From: Prevotella sp.
GTDB lineage: Bacteria > Bacteroidota > Bacteroidia > Bacteroidales > Bacteroidaceae
Direction: 5' to 3'
Length of the DNA stretch: 64,000 nucleotides
Assembly: GCA_017941345.1 (NCBI GenBank)
Contig: JAGAWQ010000003.1
Location: forward strand, 1-64,000
Shown here: positions 8,017 through 15,651 of the stretch, piece after piece
Layout: each line of letters opens with the position of its first letter
Numbering within the stretch: position 1 is the first letter of the stretch
Program-made: the position numbers and the translations under genes
Notes under the pieces: generated by a model
Told to the model about the DNA's origin: nothing
Database searches by the model: none
Seen by the model: only the letters and a program-made list of their open reading frames with translations

Positions 8017-8044
8017 GAGGGTGTGTCAATTTTGACACACCCTC
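8017..8044. repeat. Perfect 28-bp palindrome, possible bidirectional terminator
   Basis: Arms GAGGGTGTGTCAA and TTGACACACCCTC are exact complements around a TT centre. It lies 20 bases after the 228-residue gene and is followed by CATTTTTC. A decayed 28-bp copy lies at 4831-4858. A role as terminator or as a dispersed REP-like element is equally possible. Confidence 0.8.
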
Positions 8045-8045
8045 A

Positions 8046-8066
8046 TTTTTCATTACTTTCGGAGTA
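8046..8066 (-). repeat. Single 21-bp unit related to the 28398-28460 array
   Basis: On the minus strand it reads TACTCCGAAAGTAATGAAAA(A), one or two changes from each unit of the array at 28398-28460. The adjoining TTGCAGAATAA also recurs beside that array (28363-28378, opposite strand). Confidence 0.7.
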
Positions 8067-8108
8067 TTGCAGAATAATCTGAGCCTGGGGTACCTCGTGT
8101 GCACTTTG

Positions 8109-8174
8109 ATTCCCACGTTGGGAACATAATATTCCCACACTGGGAACAAAACATTCCCGCGTTGGGAATAAATA
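8109..8174. repeat. Three tandem 22-bp hairpin repeats
   Basis: Units at 8109-8130, 8131-8152 and 8153-8174 are contiguous and 22 bp each. Each opens with TTCCCR-NNN-TGGGAA, so every unit can fold into a 6-bp stem. The centres (CGT, CAC, CGT) and tails differ while the pairing is kept. Confidence 0.9.
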
Positions 8175-8242
8175 GCGTGGTTACGTCAGGGCTGTAATCT
8201 CATCGAGTGCTTTGACTTTTTTACGTAAACACACGAAAAATT

Positions 8243-8491
8243 CCTAACACCTAACATCAATCGCTGCAAATCCCTTTGTATATCGGTATTTCAGGCATGT
8301 TAGGTGTTGTTTTGAGACCTAACATAGAGGTAACAAAGACCTAACACAAAACCTCACATTTATCGTCTGGAATGAAGTCAAGAATGTTACCTGTGTGTTA
8401 GGTCTTTGTTAGGTGTTAGGTTAGGTGTTGAAGACTCAAAAATCGCCTGAAAGCCCGACAGACAGGGACTTTTTCAGTTTCTCATGTTAGG
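8243..8491. repeat. TGTTAGG/CCTAACA array with 18-bp perfect inverted repeat
   Basis: Exact CCTAACA lies at 8243, 8250, 8318 and 8340, and exact TGTTAGG at 8298, 8396, 8407, 8414 and 8485. Two units are directly tandem at 8243-8256 and 8407-8420. TAACAAAGACCTAACACA (8331-8348) is the perfect complement of 8394-8411. The 14-mer at 8243-8256 is the complement of 8407-8420, and the 12-mer at 8246-8257 that of 8297-8308, so competing folds are possible. No open reading frame spans it. Confidence 0.9.
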
Positions 8492-8600
8492 TGTTGGCAA
8501 TTTGAACGACTTAATAGTAGCAATTGCGGGAATTGACAGAACACACTCTCAGCTACAAGGCTCCTGGTGCGATAGCTGGTGAACCGACTCATGCGAACTT

Positions 8601-9425
8601 TTATTTCACCTTCGACTCCATAGGATTGCGCAGTCCCTTATAGCCGGTCAGGTAGGCTTTGGCTGAACCGAAGCTGAGGAACATGTCGAGGCGCACGGGC
8701 AGGTGGTTCTTGTCGTCGGTGATGTAGAAGCGGATGAGCTCGTGGTTCTCGCCATTCTCACGCTCGATAAACGAGAAGACCAGGCAACGGTATTTCTCGT
8801 CGGAGTTTTTCATCTTCAGCGTGGTCTTGCCTCCAAATCGCAGCCACGAGTTGGCAATATTGCTGGCATCGGCTACCGGAAGGGGTATCTTGTCGCCTTC
8901 CTTCAGCGTAGAGGCATCGAAATTGCGGGCTCGCAGATAGACGGTCATCATATCGTAGATACAGTCCTTATACTCCATCTCTTTCCAATAGTGCTCTCCT
9001 CGGCTATTGATTTCATGGGTCTTCAGATGACAGTTTCCCTTGGGATAGCTGTACCACAGCTCGTCGACATAGTAGCGCTTCCCTTCACGCGCTCCCTTGC
9101 GGTAATAAAGGGGTGCGATGTCGAGGTCGGTATAGCAGAGCAGGGTGTCGCGCATCACGAAAACATTGTCCAGCTGGTCATTGCCTCGTGTAATGAGACT
9201 GCTGCGGAAGGCTGGCTTGCCTTGATAGCGCGACTGGACGGTAGACATAGAGGCTGTGCCGACCTTGACCCACACGAACTTCCAATTGAAATAGAGGTCG
9301 TAAGCCAGAAACTCGCCCGACTTAAAGGCCGTATTCTCGATGCCACACTGGGCACGGACAGTTGACAGTTGACAATTGACAATTGACAATTGCAACAGTG
9401 CTATGAGGAATAAAAACTTTTTCAT
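8601..9425 (-). CDS. DUF3108 domain-containing exported protein
   Basis: 274 residues. The signal peptide MKKFLFLIALL is followed by QLSIVNCQLSTV, encoded by five copies of a heptanucleotide (9357-9391), and then by RAQCGIENTAF, where cleavage is likely. The mature part has DUF3108 features: FKSGEFLAYDLYFNWKFVWVKVGTAS near the start and DKNHLPVRLDMFLSFGSAKAYL near the end. The family is envelope-located and of unknown biochemical function. It starts 7 bases after the stop of the Ig-like lipoprotein gene, so it belongs to that operon. Loss or gain of one heptamer would shift the frame within the signal peptide. Confidence 0.88.
   Translation of the reverse strand: MKKFLFLIALLQLSIVNCQLSTVRAQCGIENTAFKSGEFLAYDLYFNWKFVWVKVGTASMSTVQSRYQGKPAFRSSLITRGNDQLDNVFVMRDTLLCYTDLDIAPLYYRKGAREGKRYYVDELWYSYPKGNCHLKTHEINSRGEHYWKEMEYKDCIYDMMTVYLRARNFDASTLKEGDKIPLPVADASNIANSWLRFGGKTTLKMKNSDEKYRCLVFSFIERENGENHELIRFYITDDKNHLPVRLDMFLSFGSAKAYLTGYKGLRNPMESKVK
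9357..9391. repeat. Heptanucleotide array (GACAATT)5 in a signal-peptide coding region
   Basis: Units GACAGTT twice and GACAATT three times on the plus strand. The coding (minus) strand is (AATTGTC)n. Three units encode the heptapeptide QLSIVNC. The array lies in codons 12-23 of the DUF3108 gene. Confidence 0.95.
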
Positions 9426-9432
9426 ATCGTCG

Positions 9433-11376
9433 TTATTTTATTTCTTGTTTCTTCACATATTCTATACCTAACTGACGGGCTCGCTCGGCATTGCGGTTTT
9501 GCTTACGCTTCTTCTCCTTGTCAGGCTGCTGCTTGGTTATCTTGCCTGGCTTCTGCTGGTTGCGCTTACGCTCGGTCATATTCCACTGAAGGGTCAGGTC
9601 GAACTTGGCCTTAGCCTCAATCTCGCGCGAATAGTAGTACACATCCTCAGCCTGACGGTCGGAGTCATAGTTGCCGGTATCCCATTCCCCATTGCCATTA
9701 CGGTCGACATAGGCCCGACAATAGTAGGTTCCAGGCTTGATGTAATAGAACTGCGCTGAGCCGTCGCTCTCCATGCGGGCCTCCTCCACAACCTTGTCGT
9801 TGCCGTCGAGCAGCTGAGCCACCACGCGTTTCTGGTCAGTACCCTTGATTTGCATCAGCAGGGTAGCATACTCCTCAAGCGACTTGACCTTAATACCCTC
9901 CTTGTGGGGTTTGGAGGCCAGCCCGTAGATATCAACAAAGGCTGCGGAGTCAATCTCAAGGCTATATTCCCTGTCAGGATGCCAGTCGACTATCATTTCA
10001 TAGCGTCGCAGCATCGAGTCACATTGATGGAACTCGAAGGGCGCCCGATACCACAAGGTGTCTATCTTAGAATAGAGGTGGATGGCAGCGGTATCAAGAC
10101 GGGCTAAAGGCGTAGGTGTTTCAAAGAACACGCTCCTATTGGGGTCCATCGACTGGGACACCTCGTATTTCATTTCGAGGGGCTTTACAGGATAAATGCT
10201 GTCGTAAGGCTCCTCCCGTTTCTTTTTCTTCTCCTGTTCCTTTTGCCATTCTTCATACTCCTTGGCCCTTTGCTTCAGTCGCTTGGCATAGGGTGTCTTA
10301 GCCACCAGTTCCAGGGTGTCCAGCTGGGTGACAAGCTGTCCCAATGTATCCGTCATCAGATATTCCATCGACAGTTCCAGCGTGTCCTTGTTGACGAGCA
10401 ACGTGTCGCGGAGCCAATAGGTCAGCGTGTCTTGTTTGGGGGTAGACTCTAAAATAAAGGCTGAGTCGGCATCGAAATTCAAGCCACGAAGTATGGGCAA
10501 CTGCTTATTGCCATAGCTGAAATAGATGCCAATACGGTCGGGCTCCTTACGTTCCGTCTTCAGCAGATAGCGGTCTGTCTGAACCTCCTGGAAGGCCAGC
10601 ATCACGATATCGTCGGGATAGAAGTGTGTAAAGGGGACCTGCAAGATGTTGTCGATATGCAACGAGTCGCGCCAAATGGTATCTTGACGGATGTCGGGCC
10701 CTGCCGTCGGCTTATAGGTCTCATGCGAGAAGGCTATCATCTCGCTCTTCTGCGAGAACATGTAGTTGGCGTCCATATCTTGCAGGGCATAGACACGATA
10801 CTCACCTGGGGCTACCCCTCGGATACAGAAACGTCCTCTACCGTCGGTACGGGCAATGCGTTGAAGTGGCTTGGTGCGGAATGCAGAGTCAGCCAAGTCG
10901 GCATACAGACCTACACTGATACCCTTGACGGGTTCCAGGTTAGAGGCATCCAGCACATATCCCGCCACCTCGAAGGTATCTATCTGTTCGCCCGTCGAGA
11001 AGGTGTAAGTATAGTTGCCCAGCGGGTTGCCCTCGTTGTTGTCGGTGATGGCATCACTAAAGTCCACCGTATAAGTGGTATTCGGAATCAGCGTGTCCTG
11101 CAGCTCGATGACAATCTTCTTGCCTGTGGCCTTGATTTCAGGCATCTCCAGTTGTGGCGGCGAAACGATGACGTTCTGCGTGGGGTCTGCCAGCTTGATA
11201 TACTCATCGAAATAGATGGTCATCTTCTTCTCCTTCACATTGATAGCCTGCTCAGCGGGAGTGCTGTACAGTACGCGTGGCGGGTCGTCGTCATACCATC
11301 CGCCATCGGGCGAACCCATTCTGGCACACGAGGCGACAACAACGGCTATCAGGAATATATAGAGGATTTTCTTCAT
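9433..11376 (-). CDS. Ig-like (SbsA/Big_5) domain lipoprotein
   Basis: 647 residues. MKKILYIFLIAVVVASCARMG is a lipoprotein signal with the lipidated Cys at about 17. Residues about 33-132 form a bacterial Ig-like domain: PPRVLYSTPAEQAINV, MTIYFDEYIKL and NTTYTVDFSDAITDNNEGN are the marks of Big_5. A carboxypeptidase-regulatory-like beta sandwich follows (VAGYVLDASNLEPVKGISVGL...). The C-terminal end is lysine-rich. It is a conserved Bacteroidetes envelope protein without an assigned function. Its ATG overlaps the GH3 gene stop by 4 bases and the DUF3108 gene follows after 7 bases, so the three form an operon. Confidence 0.85.
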   Translation of the reverse strand: MKKILYIFLIAVVVASCARMGSPDGGWYDDDPPRVLYSTPAEQAINVKEKKMTIYFDEYIKLADPTQNVIVSPPQLEMPEIKATGKKIVIELQDTLIPNTTYTVDFSDAITDNNEGNPLGNYTYTFSTGEQIDTFEVAGYVLDASNLEPVKGISVGLYADLADSAFRTKPLQRIARTDGRGRFCIRGVAPGEYRVYALQDMDANYMFSQKSEMIAFSHETYKPTAGPDIRQDTIWRDSLHIDNILQVPFTHFYPDDIVMLAFQEVQTDRYLLKTERKEPDRIGIYFSYGNKQLPILRGLNFDADSAFILESTPKQDTLTYWLRDTLLVNKDTLELSMEYLMTDTLGQLVTQLDTLELVAKTPYAKRLKQRAKEYEEWQKEQEKKKKREEPYDSIYPVKPLEMKYEVSQSMDPNRSVFFETPTPLARLDTAAIHLYSKIDTLWYRAPFEFHQCDSMLRRYEMIVDWHPDREYSLEIDSAAFVDIYGLASKPHKEGIKVKSLEEYATLLMQIKGTDQKRVVAQLLDGNDKVVEEARMESDGSAQFYYIKPGTYYCRAYVDRNGNGEWDTGNYDSDRQAEDVYYYSREIEAKAKFDLTLQWNMTERKRNQQKPGKITKQQPDKEKKRKQNRNAERARQLGIEYVKKQEIK

Positions 11377-12881
11377 TTGTTCAATGCTAACAATTGGTCT
11401 ATATGTTCACGCGTATTACTAAGTCGCGGCACCTTATGCTGGCCGCCCAGCTTGCCACGCTGTTTCAGCCAGTCGTTGAAGAGACCCTTGCGTGCCTCTA
11501 CGATTTCCAGCGGTTGCAGCGTGATGTCCTTATATCGCTTAGCCTCGTAGTCGCTGTTGATTTCCTGTAGCTTCTGGTCGAGCAGACGGGCAAATTGTGC
11601 CAAGTCGTTTGGCGACTTGGAGAACTCAACGAGCCACTGGTGACGACACTTCGCATTGGCATCCATAAAGACAGGGGCAGCGGTATATTCCAAGATCTCT
11701 GCGCCAGTCTGCTCACAGGCATAGGCCAGTCCCTGCTCAGCGTTATCGACAATGAGCTCTTCACCAAAGGCATTGATAAAGCTCTTGGTACGCCCTGAGA
11801 TGACAAACTTATAGGGATTGGTCGAGGTGAAACGCACCGTATCGCCTATCTTATAGCGCCACAGGCCACAGGAAGTGCTAATCAGCATGGCGTAATTCTT
11901 ATCTTTCTCTACGGCCCACAGGGGAACAATTTTTCCGGAATCTCCGGATTGTCCGGACAACTCCTCAAACTCATAGAACACCCCATAGTCGAGCATCAGC
12001 AGCATCGACTTGTCCTGTGGGTCATCCTGCAAGCCAAAGAATCCCTCGCTGGCATTATACGTCTCCATATAATGCATGTTGGGCGATGTGATGAGCTGCT
12101 CGTACTGCTTGCGGTAAGGTGTGAAGGCCACTCCCCCGTGGAAGAAGACCTCCAAGTTGGGCCACACCTCTTCCAGGTGCGTCTTGCCCGTCATTTCCAT
12201 CATGCAGTTCAGCACGGAGAGCATCCACGAAGGCACACCACTGATGTTGGTCACATTCTTGTTCATCGCCTCACGGGCTATCCGCTCGCGCTTGATTTCA
12301 AAGTCTGCCAACAGGGCTGTCGCCTTCTTTGGGACACGCACCAGATTGGCCAATGGGTTGATGTTCTCTATCAGAATAGCCGAGAGGTCGCCCACTAACG
12401 AACCAGGCAGATTATAGTTAGGAGCATGACTGCCACCTAAAATCAGGGCGCGTCCGTCGAACAGACGGCTCTTTGGATTGTTACGCAGATAGAGGGCCAC
12501 CGAGTCGTAGCCGCCGGCATAGTGTATCTTCTGTAAGCCTTCGTCGCTGACAGGGATGAACTTCGACTTATCATTCGTCGTGCCTGACGACTTGGCATAC
12601 CACTTCACACGTCCTGGCCACAGCACATTACGCTCGCCGTGCCGCATACGGTCTATCGCTCCCTTCAATTCCTCATAGGTGTTAATGGGATTGTATTTCA
12701 CAAAATCCTCGTAGCCTTTGGTGGTCGCAAAACCATGCTCGCGACCATATTCTGTGTCCTTGGCTGTCGTCAACAAATGACGGAGTACCCTACGCTGTAG
12801 CTGTTCGCCCTGCGTCTGGTGCTTCTCCAATTCGTGCATTCGAGACACGAAGATATGTCTTACTAAACCAGTTAAACTCAT
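11373..12881 (-). CDS. GH3-family acyl-adenylating enzyme
   Basis: 502 residues, full length for bacterial GH3 auxin-responsive-promoter-like proteins, which are ANL-superfamily ligases. SSGTTNDKSKFIPVS (about 113-127) is the ATP-binding P-loop, YNASEGFFGLQ the second ATP motif, and YKIGDTVRF and GRTKSFINAFGEELI the hinge and the start of the C-terminal domain. Plant members join amino acids to hormones; the bacterial substrate is unknown. It is the first gene of the GH3/Ig-like/DUF3108 operon and lies 31 bases downstream of the esterase gene. Confidence 0.9.
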   Translation of the reverse strand: MSLTGLVRHIFVSRMHELEKHQTQGEQLQRRVLRHLLTTAKDTEYGREHGFATTKGYEDFVKYNPINTYEELKGAIDRMRHGERNVLWPGRVKWYAKSSGTTNDKSKFIPVSDEGLQKIHYAGGYDSVALYLRNNPKSRLFDGRALILGGSHAPNYNLPGSLVGDLSAILIENINPLANLVRVPKKATALLADFEIKRERIAREAMNKNVTNISGVPSWMLSVLNCMMEMTGKTHLEEVWPNLEVFFHGGVAFTPYRKQYEQLITSPNMHYMETYNASEGFFGLQDDPQDKSMLLMLDYGVFYEFEELSGQSGDSGKIVPLWAVEKDKNYAMLISTSCGLWRYKIGDTVRFTSTNPYKFVISGRTKSFINAFGEELIVDNAEQGLAYACEQTGAEILEYTAAPVFMDANAKCRHQWLVEFSKSPNDLAQFARLLDQKLQEINSDYEAKRYKDITLQPLEIVEARKGLFNDWLKQRGKLGGQHKVPRLSNTREHIDQLLALNK

Positions 12882-12912
12882 CGTTTATGCTTACTTGACG
12901 TTGTATAGGGGA

Positions 12913-13728
12913 TTAAAAGCTGTGAAGCCAGGCCTTCAGCTCGAGCATCATCTCGAAGTGGTAGGGGAACGACTGGAGGATGCCAAAGCCGTGACCTCCT
13001 GAAGGATAGACGTAGATGCTGGCGGGCACCTTGTAATTCATCAGCTCTTCGAAGTAGCTGAGACTGTTGATGGGTGGAACAGCCTTGTCGTCGTTAGCCA
13101 ATGCGATGAAAGCCCGAGGGGTAGACTTCCGCACATGCTGCTCGTTGCTGTAATGGCTAATCAGCTTACGCTTGGGCTTCTGGCCCAGCAGATTGTCGCA
13201 CGAGCCCTGATGGGTAATACCATGCTCCATTGAGATGACGGGATAGAACAGAATCTGGAAGTTAGGAGCTGCCTTTCCTGACGAATGGGTCGCTATGGTG
13301 GAAGCCAGATGGCCTCCTGCCGAGAAGCCCATAATGCCGACATCCTGCGGATTGATGTGCCACTCCTCAGCATGACTACGCACCAGCTTCATGGCTTCCT
13401 CCGCGTCCTCAGCAGGTACGGTATAGTTGCCGTGAGGCATGCGATATTTCAGCACGATGAGGGCTATGCCCTGTCCGTTGAAGAAGGGAGCCCATGAGGT
13501 ACCTTCCTTCTCCCAGGCCAGATGGGTGTATCCGCCTCCAGGACAGCACACAACGGCACGTCCCGTAGCCTTCTTGGCGTCAGGCAGAAAGACGGTGACC
13601 TTCGCCATATCGTTAGGGTCACCATTACTGGTGCGAGGACCGTTGGGCCACAGATTAATCTCTGTACCCTTCTGGGCGGAAGCGATAGAAGATACGAGCA
13701 TCATGACGGAAAGGAGGAGTTGTTTCAT
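12913..13728 (-). CDS. Secreted alpha/beta-hydrolase (acetylxylan-esterase/BD-FAE type)
   Basis: 271 residues with a signal peptide ending at ASA-QKGTE (about 18). VVCCPGGGYTHLAWEKEG is the oxyanion region and GFSAGGHLAST carries the nucleophile Ser136; DDKAVPP and SGGHGFG near the end supply the acid and histidine. Close family members remove acetyl or feruloyl esters from plant xylan or act on small esters. No carbohydrate operon surrounds it, so the substrate is open. It lies between the thioredoxin-like and GH3 genes, all on the minus strand. Confidence 0.82.
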   Translation of the reverse strand: MKQLLLSVMMLVSSIASAQKGTEINLWPNGPRTSNGDPNDMAKVTVFLPDAKKATGRAVVCCPGGGYTHLAWEKEGTSWAPFFNGQGIALIVLKYRMPHGNYTVPAEDAEEAMKLVRSHAEEWHINPQDVGIMGFSAGGHLASTIATHSSGKAAPNFQILFYPVISMEHGITHQGSCDNLLGQKPKRKLISHYSNEQHVRKSTPRAFIALANDDKAVPPINSLSYFEELMNYKVPASIYVYPSGGHGFGILQSFPYHFEMMLELKAWLHSF

Positions 13729-13747
13729 CGTGTTATCTTTTTTAGGG

Positions 13748-14884
13748 TTAAAGCAGATTCTTGATAGCTTGTTCCAAATCCTTGATGGTCTGCGAGCGAC
13801 CTACGAGGTTGTTGCCGCGATCGATGAGGAAGAACTCAGGCACAGCCTGTACATTATACAGAGTGAGGAATGTGGGGTTGTCATTGACACGAACGCTAAT
13901 CCAAGGCAGGGCGTTGGTCTGCTGTTTCCAAAAGTGCTCGTCGCTATCGAGTGACACCTGGTAAATCTCAAAGCCTTGAGCCTGATACTTATTATACAAT
14001 TCGCGCAACATCAGGATACGGGCAGGCGACTCGTTCTGTGCAAAGACATGGAAGTCGAGCAGCACTACCTTACCCTTCAGCTCACTGAGCGAGCGCTGAC
14101 GACCTTTATTGTCGTTCAGGGTGATGTCGATGAGACCGGCAGACTGAATCTTCGAAACGTCGATGGTCTTGGCATTGTTTGCCTCGCTGATACGAACGTT
14201 CTTCATGCCCTCGATGGCGATATTGTGCAGGTTGGCACCACGCTCAGCATTGGGATAGTAGGTATCCCAACTGGTGGCAACGGCAGCAAACACCTTGATG
14301 TCATCCTTGTCGGTACGGGGATTGAAGAGCAGCATATTGCCCAAGGTCTGGAACAAGGCAAAATAGGCATACGACTTGGCAGGGGCTGGGAAGATGTACT
14401 GTGTCTTCACGTCGTTCTTATACTGCCGTATCATACCCAATATGCTGTCGTTCGACTCGTCAACGGTCAGCGCCTCGTTGCTGCTGATAAGAATGGCCTT
14501 GCGTTGCAGGTCCATCTGCTTCAGCGCCAGTTCCTTGATTTTCTGGCAGTTCTCAGAGCCCGTCACCTCATAGTCCGTCGCCATCTTCGGATAAGAAGCT
14601 TTCACCGTCACCGTCTCTGTAGAATCGATAGCGACATTGATAATCTGGTCGCTGATGCGCAGACGATAGAACTCTGGTGCGTCGGTAGCCTCGCCGCTGA
14701 ACGAGAAGTCGCCATCAGCACCGAGCTTGGCAGAGTCGACCACATTAATCTCGTTGATTCCCACGTTCTCCAGATAGAGCACAGAGTCTTTTGCCTCAGT
14801 AATGGCGCCCTCTACATGGAATTTTTTCTCGCTACACGAAGCTATGCCCAGCACAGCCATTGCTATGATTAGATATTTCTTCAT
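13748..14884 (-). CDS. DUF4369 and thioredoxin-like lipoprotein lacking the CXXC motif
   Basis: 378 residues from MKKYLIIAMAVLGIASCSEKK, a lipoprotein signal; the in-frame extension to 14953 precedes the promoter and is rejected. Residues about 20-120 match the DUF4369 domain found before TlpA/AhpC modules in this phylum. The C-terminal 140 residues have the AhpC/TSA layout (LKGKVVLLDFHVFAQNES..., IYQVSLDSDEHFWK, FFLIDRGNNLVGR). The position where WCxxC should be reads FAQNESPAR, so both redox cysteines are missing. The protein cannot be a classical disulfide reductase. A binding or structural role is an inference. Confidence 0.85.
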   Translation of the reverse strand: MKKYLIIAMAVLGIASCSEKKFHVEGAITEAKDSVLYLENVGINEINVVDSAKLGADGDFSFSGEATDAPEFYRLRISDQIINVAIDSTETVTVKASYPKMATDYEVTGSENCQKIKELALKQMDLQRKAILISSNEALTVDESNDSILGMIRQYKNDVKTQYIFPAPAKSYAYFALFQTLGNMLLFNPRTDKDDIKVFAAVATSWDTYYPNAERGANLHNIAIEGMKNVRISEANNAKTIDVSKIQSAGLIDITLNDNKGRQRSLSELKGKVVLLDFHVFAQNESPARILMLRELYNKYQAQGFEIYQVSLDSDEHFWKQQTNALPWISVRVNDNPTFLTLYNVQAVPEFFLIDRGNNLVGRSQTIKDLEQAIKNLL

Positions 14885-14911
14885 TGTCTTTCTTGTTTTT
14901 GGTTTTGGCTG

Positions 14912-14941
14912 CAAAGATACGAAATAATTCACAAACCACAA
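14912..14941 (-). promoter_or_regulatory. Promoter of the thioredoxin-like lipoprotein gene
   Basis: On the minus strand TATCTTTG (14919-14912) with TTG (14941-14939) 19 bp upstream, 28 bases before the ATG. Confidence 0.75.
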
Positions 14942-14961
14942 TTCATCATACACAATTATTT

Positions 14962-15648
14962 CTAAATACGTCCCGATTCGTGGTAACTAAAGTAGGCACC
15001 ATCAGTCACGATGACATGGTCCAGAAAACGGATGCGCATCGTGTTGCAGGCCTGTTGTAACTGGGTGGTCAGCAGGTTGTCCTGCTCGCTGGGACGCAGA
15101 CTTCCTGAGGGGTGATTGTGACAGACGGCGAGGATGGTGGCATTGGCCACAAGGGCCTCGCGCATGATGATGCGGATGTCGACGCTGACCTCAGTAATGC
15201 CGCCATGCGAGATGCGTATCTTCTTAATCAGACGGTGGTTCTGGTTCATCAGCAAGAGCCAGAACTCCTCCACGTCAAGGTCCTGCATCACAGGACGCAT
15301 GTGGTTATAGATAAGGGTTGCCGTACCCACATCTGGACGTTCCTCGGGAGTCTCCATCTGTCGGCGCTTGCCCAGTTCGCAGGCAGCGAGGATGGTGATG
15401 GCCTTTGCCTCACCCACCCCATTATACAGACATAGCTCCCGAATAGTTTGCTTGCCCAGCGTGTTCAGGTTGTTATTGCAATCGCCCAACACCCGTTTCA
15501 TCAGGTCGACAGCACTCTCCTTCGTCGAGCCGGAGCCTATCAGGATAGCTAACAGCTCCGCGTTGGAAAGCGCCTCAGCTCCCAGTCGCATGAGTTTCTC
15601 ACGCGGACGGTCTTCTTCGGCCCATTGATTGATGTTGAGCTTATCCAT
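14962..15648 (-). CDS. radC: RadC family JAB-domain protein
   Basis: 228 residues, full length. The N-terminal helix-hairpin-helix part contains RLGAEALSNAELLAILIGSG. The JAB/MPN metal site is complete: HNHPSGSLRPSEQD gives the HxH...D pattern, with an upstream glutamate in REALVANA. The old link of RadC to DNA repair is not firmly supported and the true role is uncertain. It starts 3 bases after the stop of the glycosyltransferase gene, so they are co-transcribed. Confidence 0.92.
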   Translation of the reverse strand: MDKLNINQWAEEDRPREKLMRLGAEALSNAELLAILIGSGSTKESAVDLMKRVLGDCNNNLNTLGKQTIRELCLYNGVGEAKAITILAACELGKRRQMETPEERPDVGTATLIYNHMRPVMQDLDVEEFWLLLMNQNHRLIKKIRISHGGITEVSVDIRIIMREALVANATILAVCHNHPSGSLRPSEQDNLLTTQLQQACNTMRIRFLDHVIVTDGAYFSYHESGRI

Positions 15649-15651
15649 CGC

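Larger units (their letters stand above)
7997..8600. other. 600-bp non-coding, repeat-rich intergenic block
   Basis: There is no credible gene here on either strand. It contains the 28-bp palindrome (8017-8044), one 21-bp unit shared with the array at 28398 (8046-8066), three 22-bp hairpin repeats (8109-8174) and a dense TGTTAGG/CCTAACA array with long inverted repeats (8243-8491). 8500-8600 shows nothing I recognise. Confidence 0.85.

Noticed and set aside
8109..8174. Possible CRISPR array
   Set aside because: The 22-bp units are contiguous with no unique spacers, and no cas gene is in the window.
8243..8491. Retron or other reverse-transcriptase RNA
   Set aside because: The inverted repeats are suggestive, but no reverse transcriptase or effector gene is nearby.
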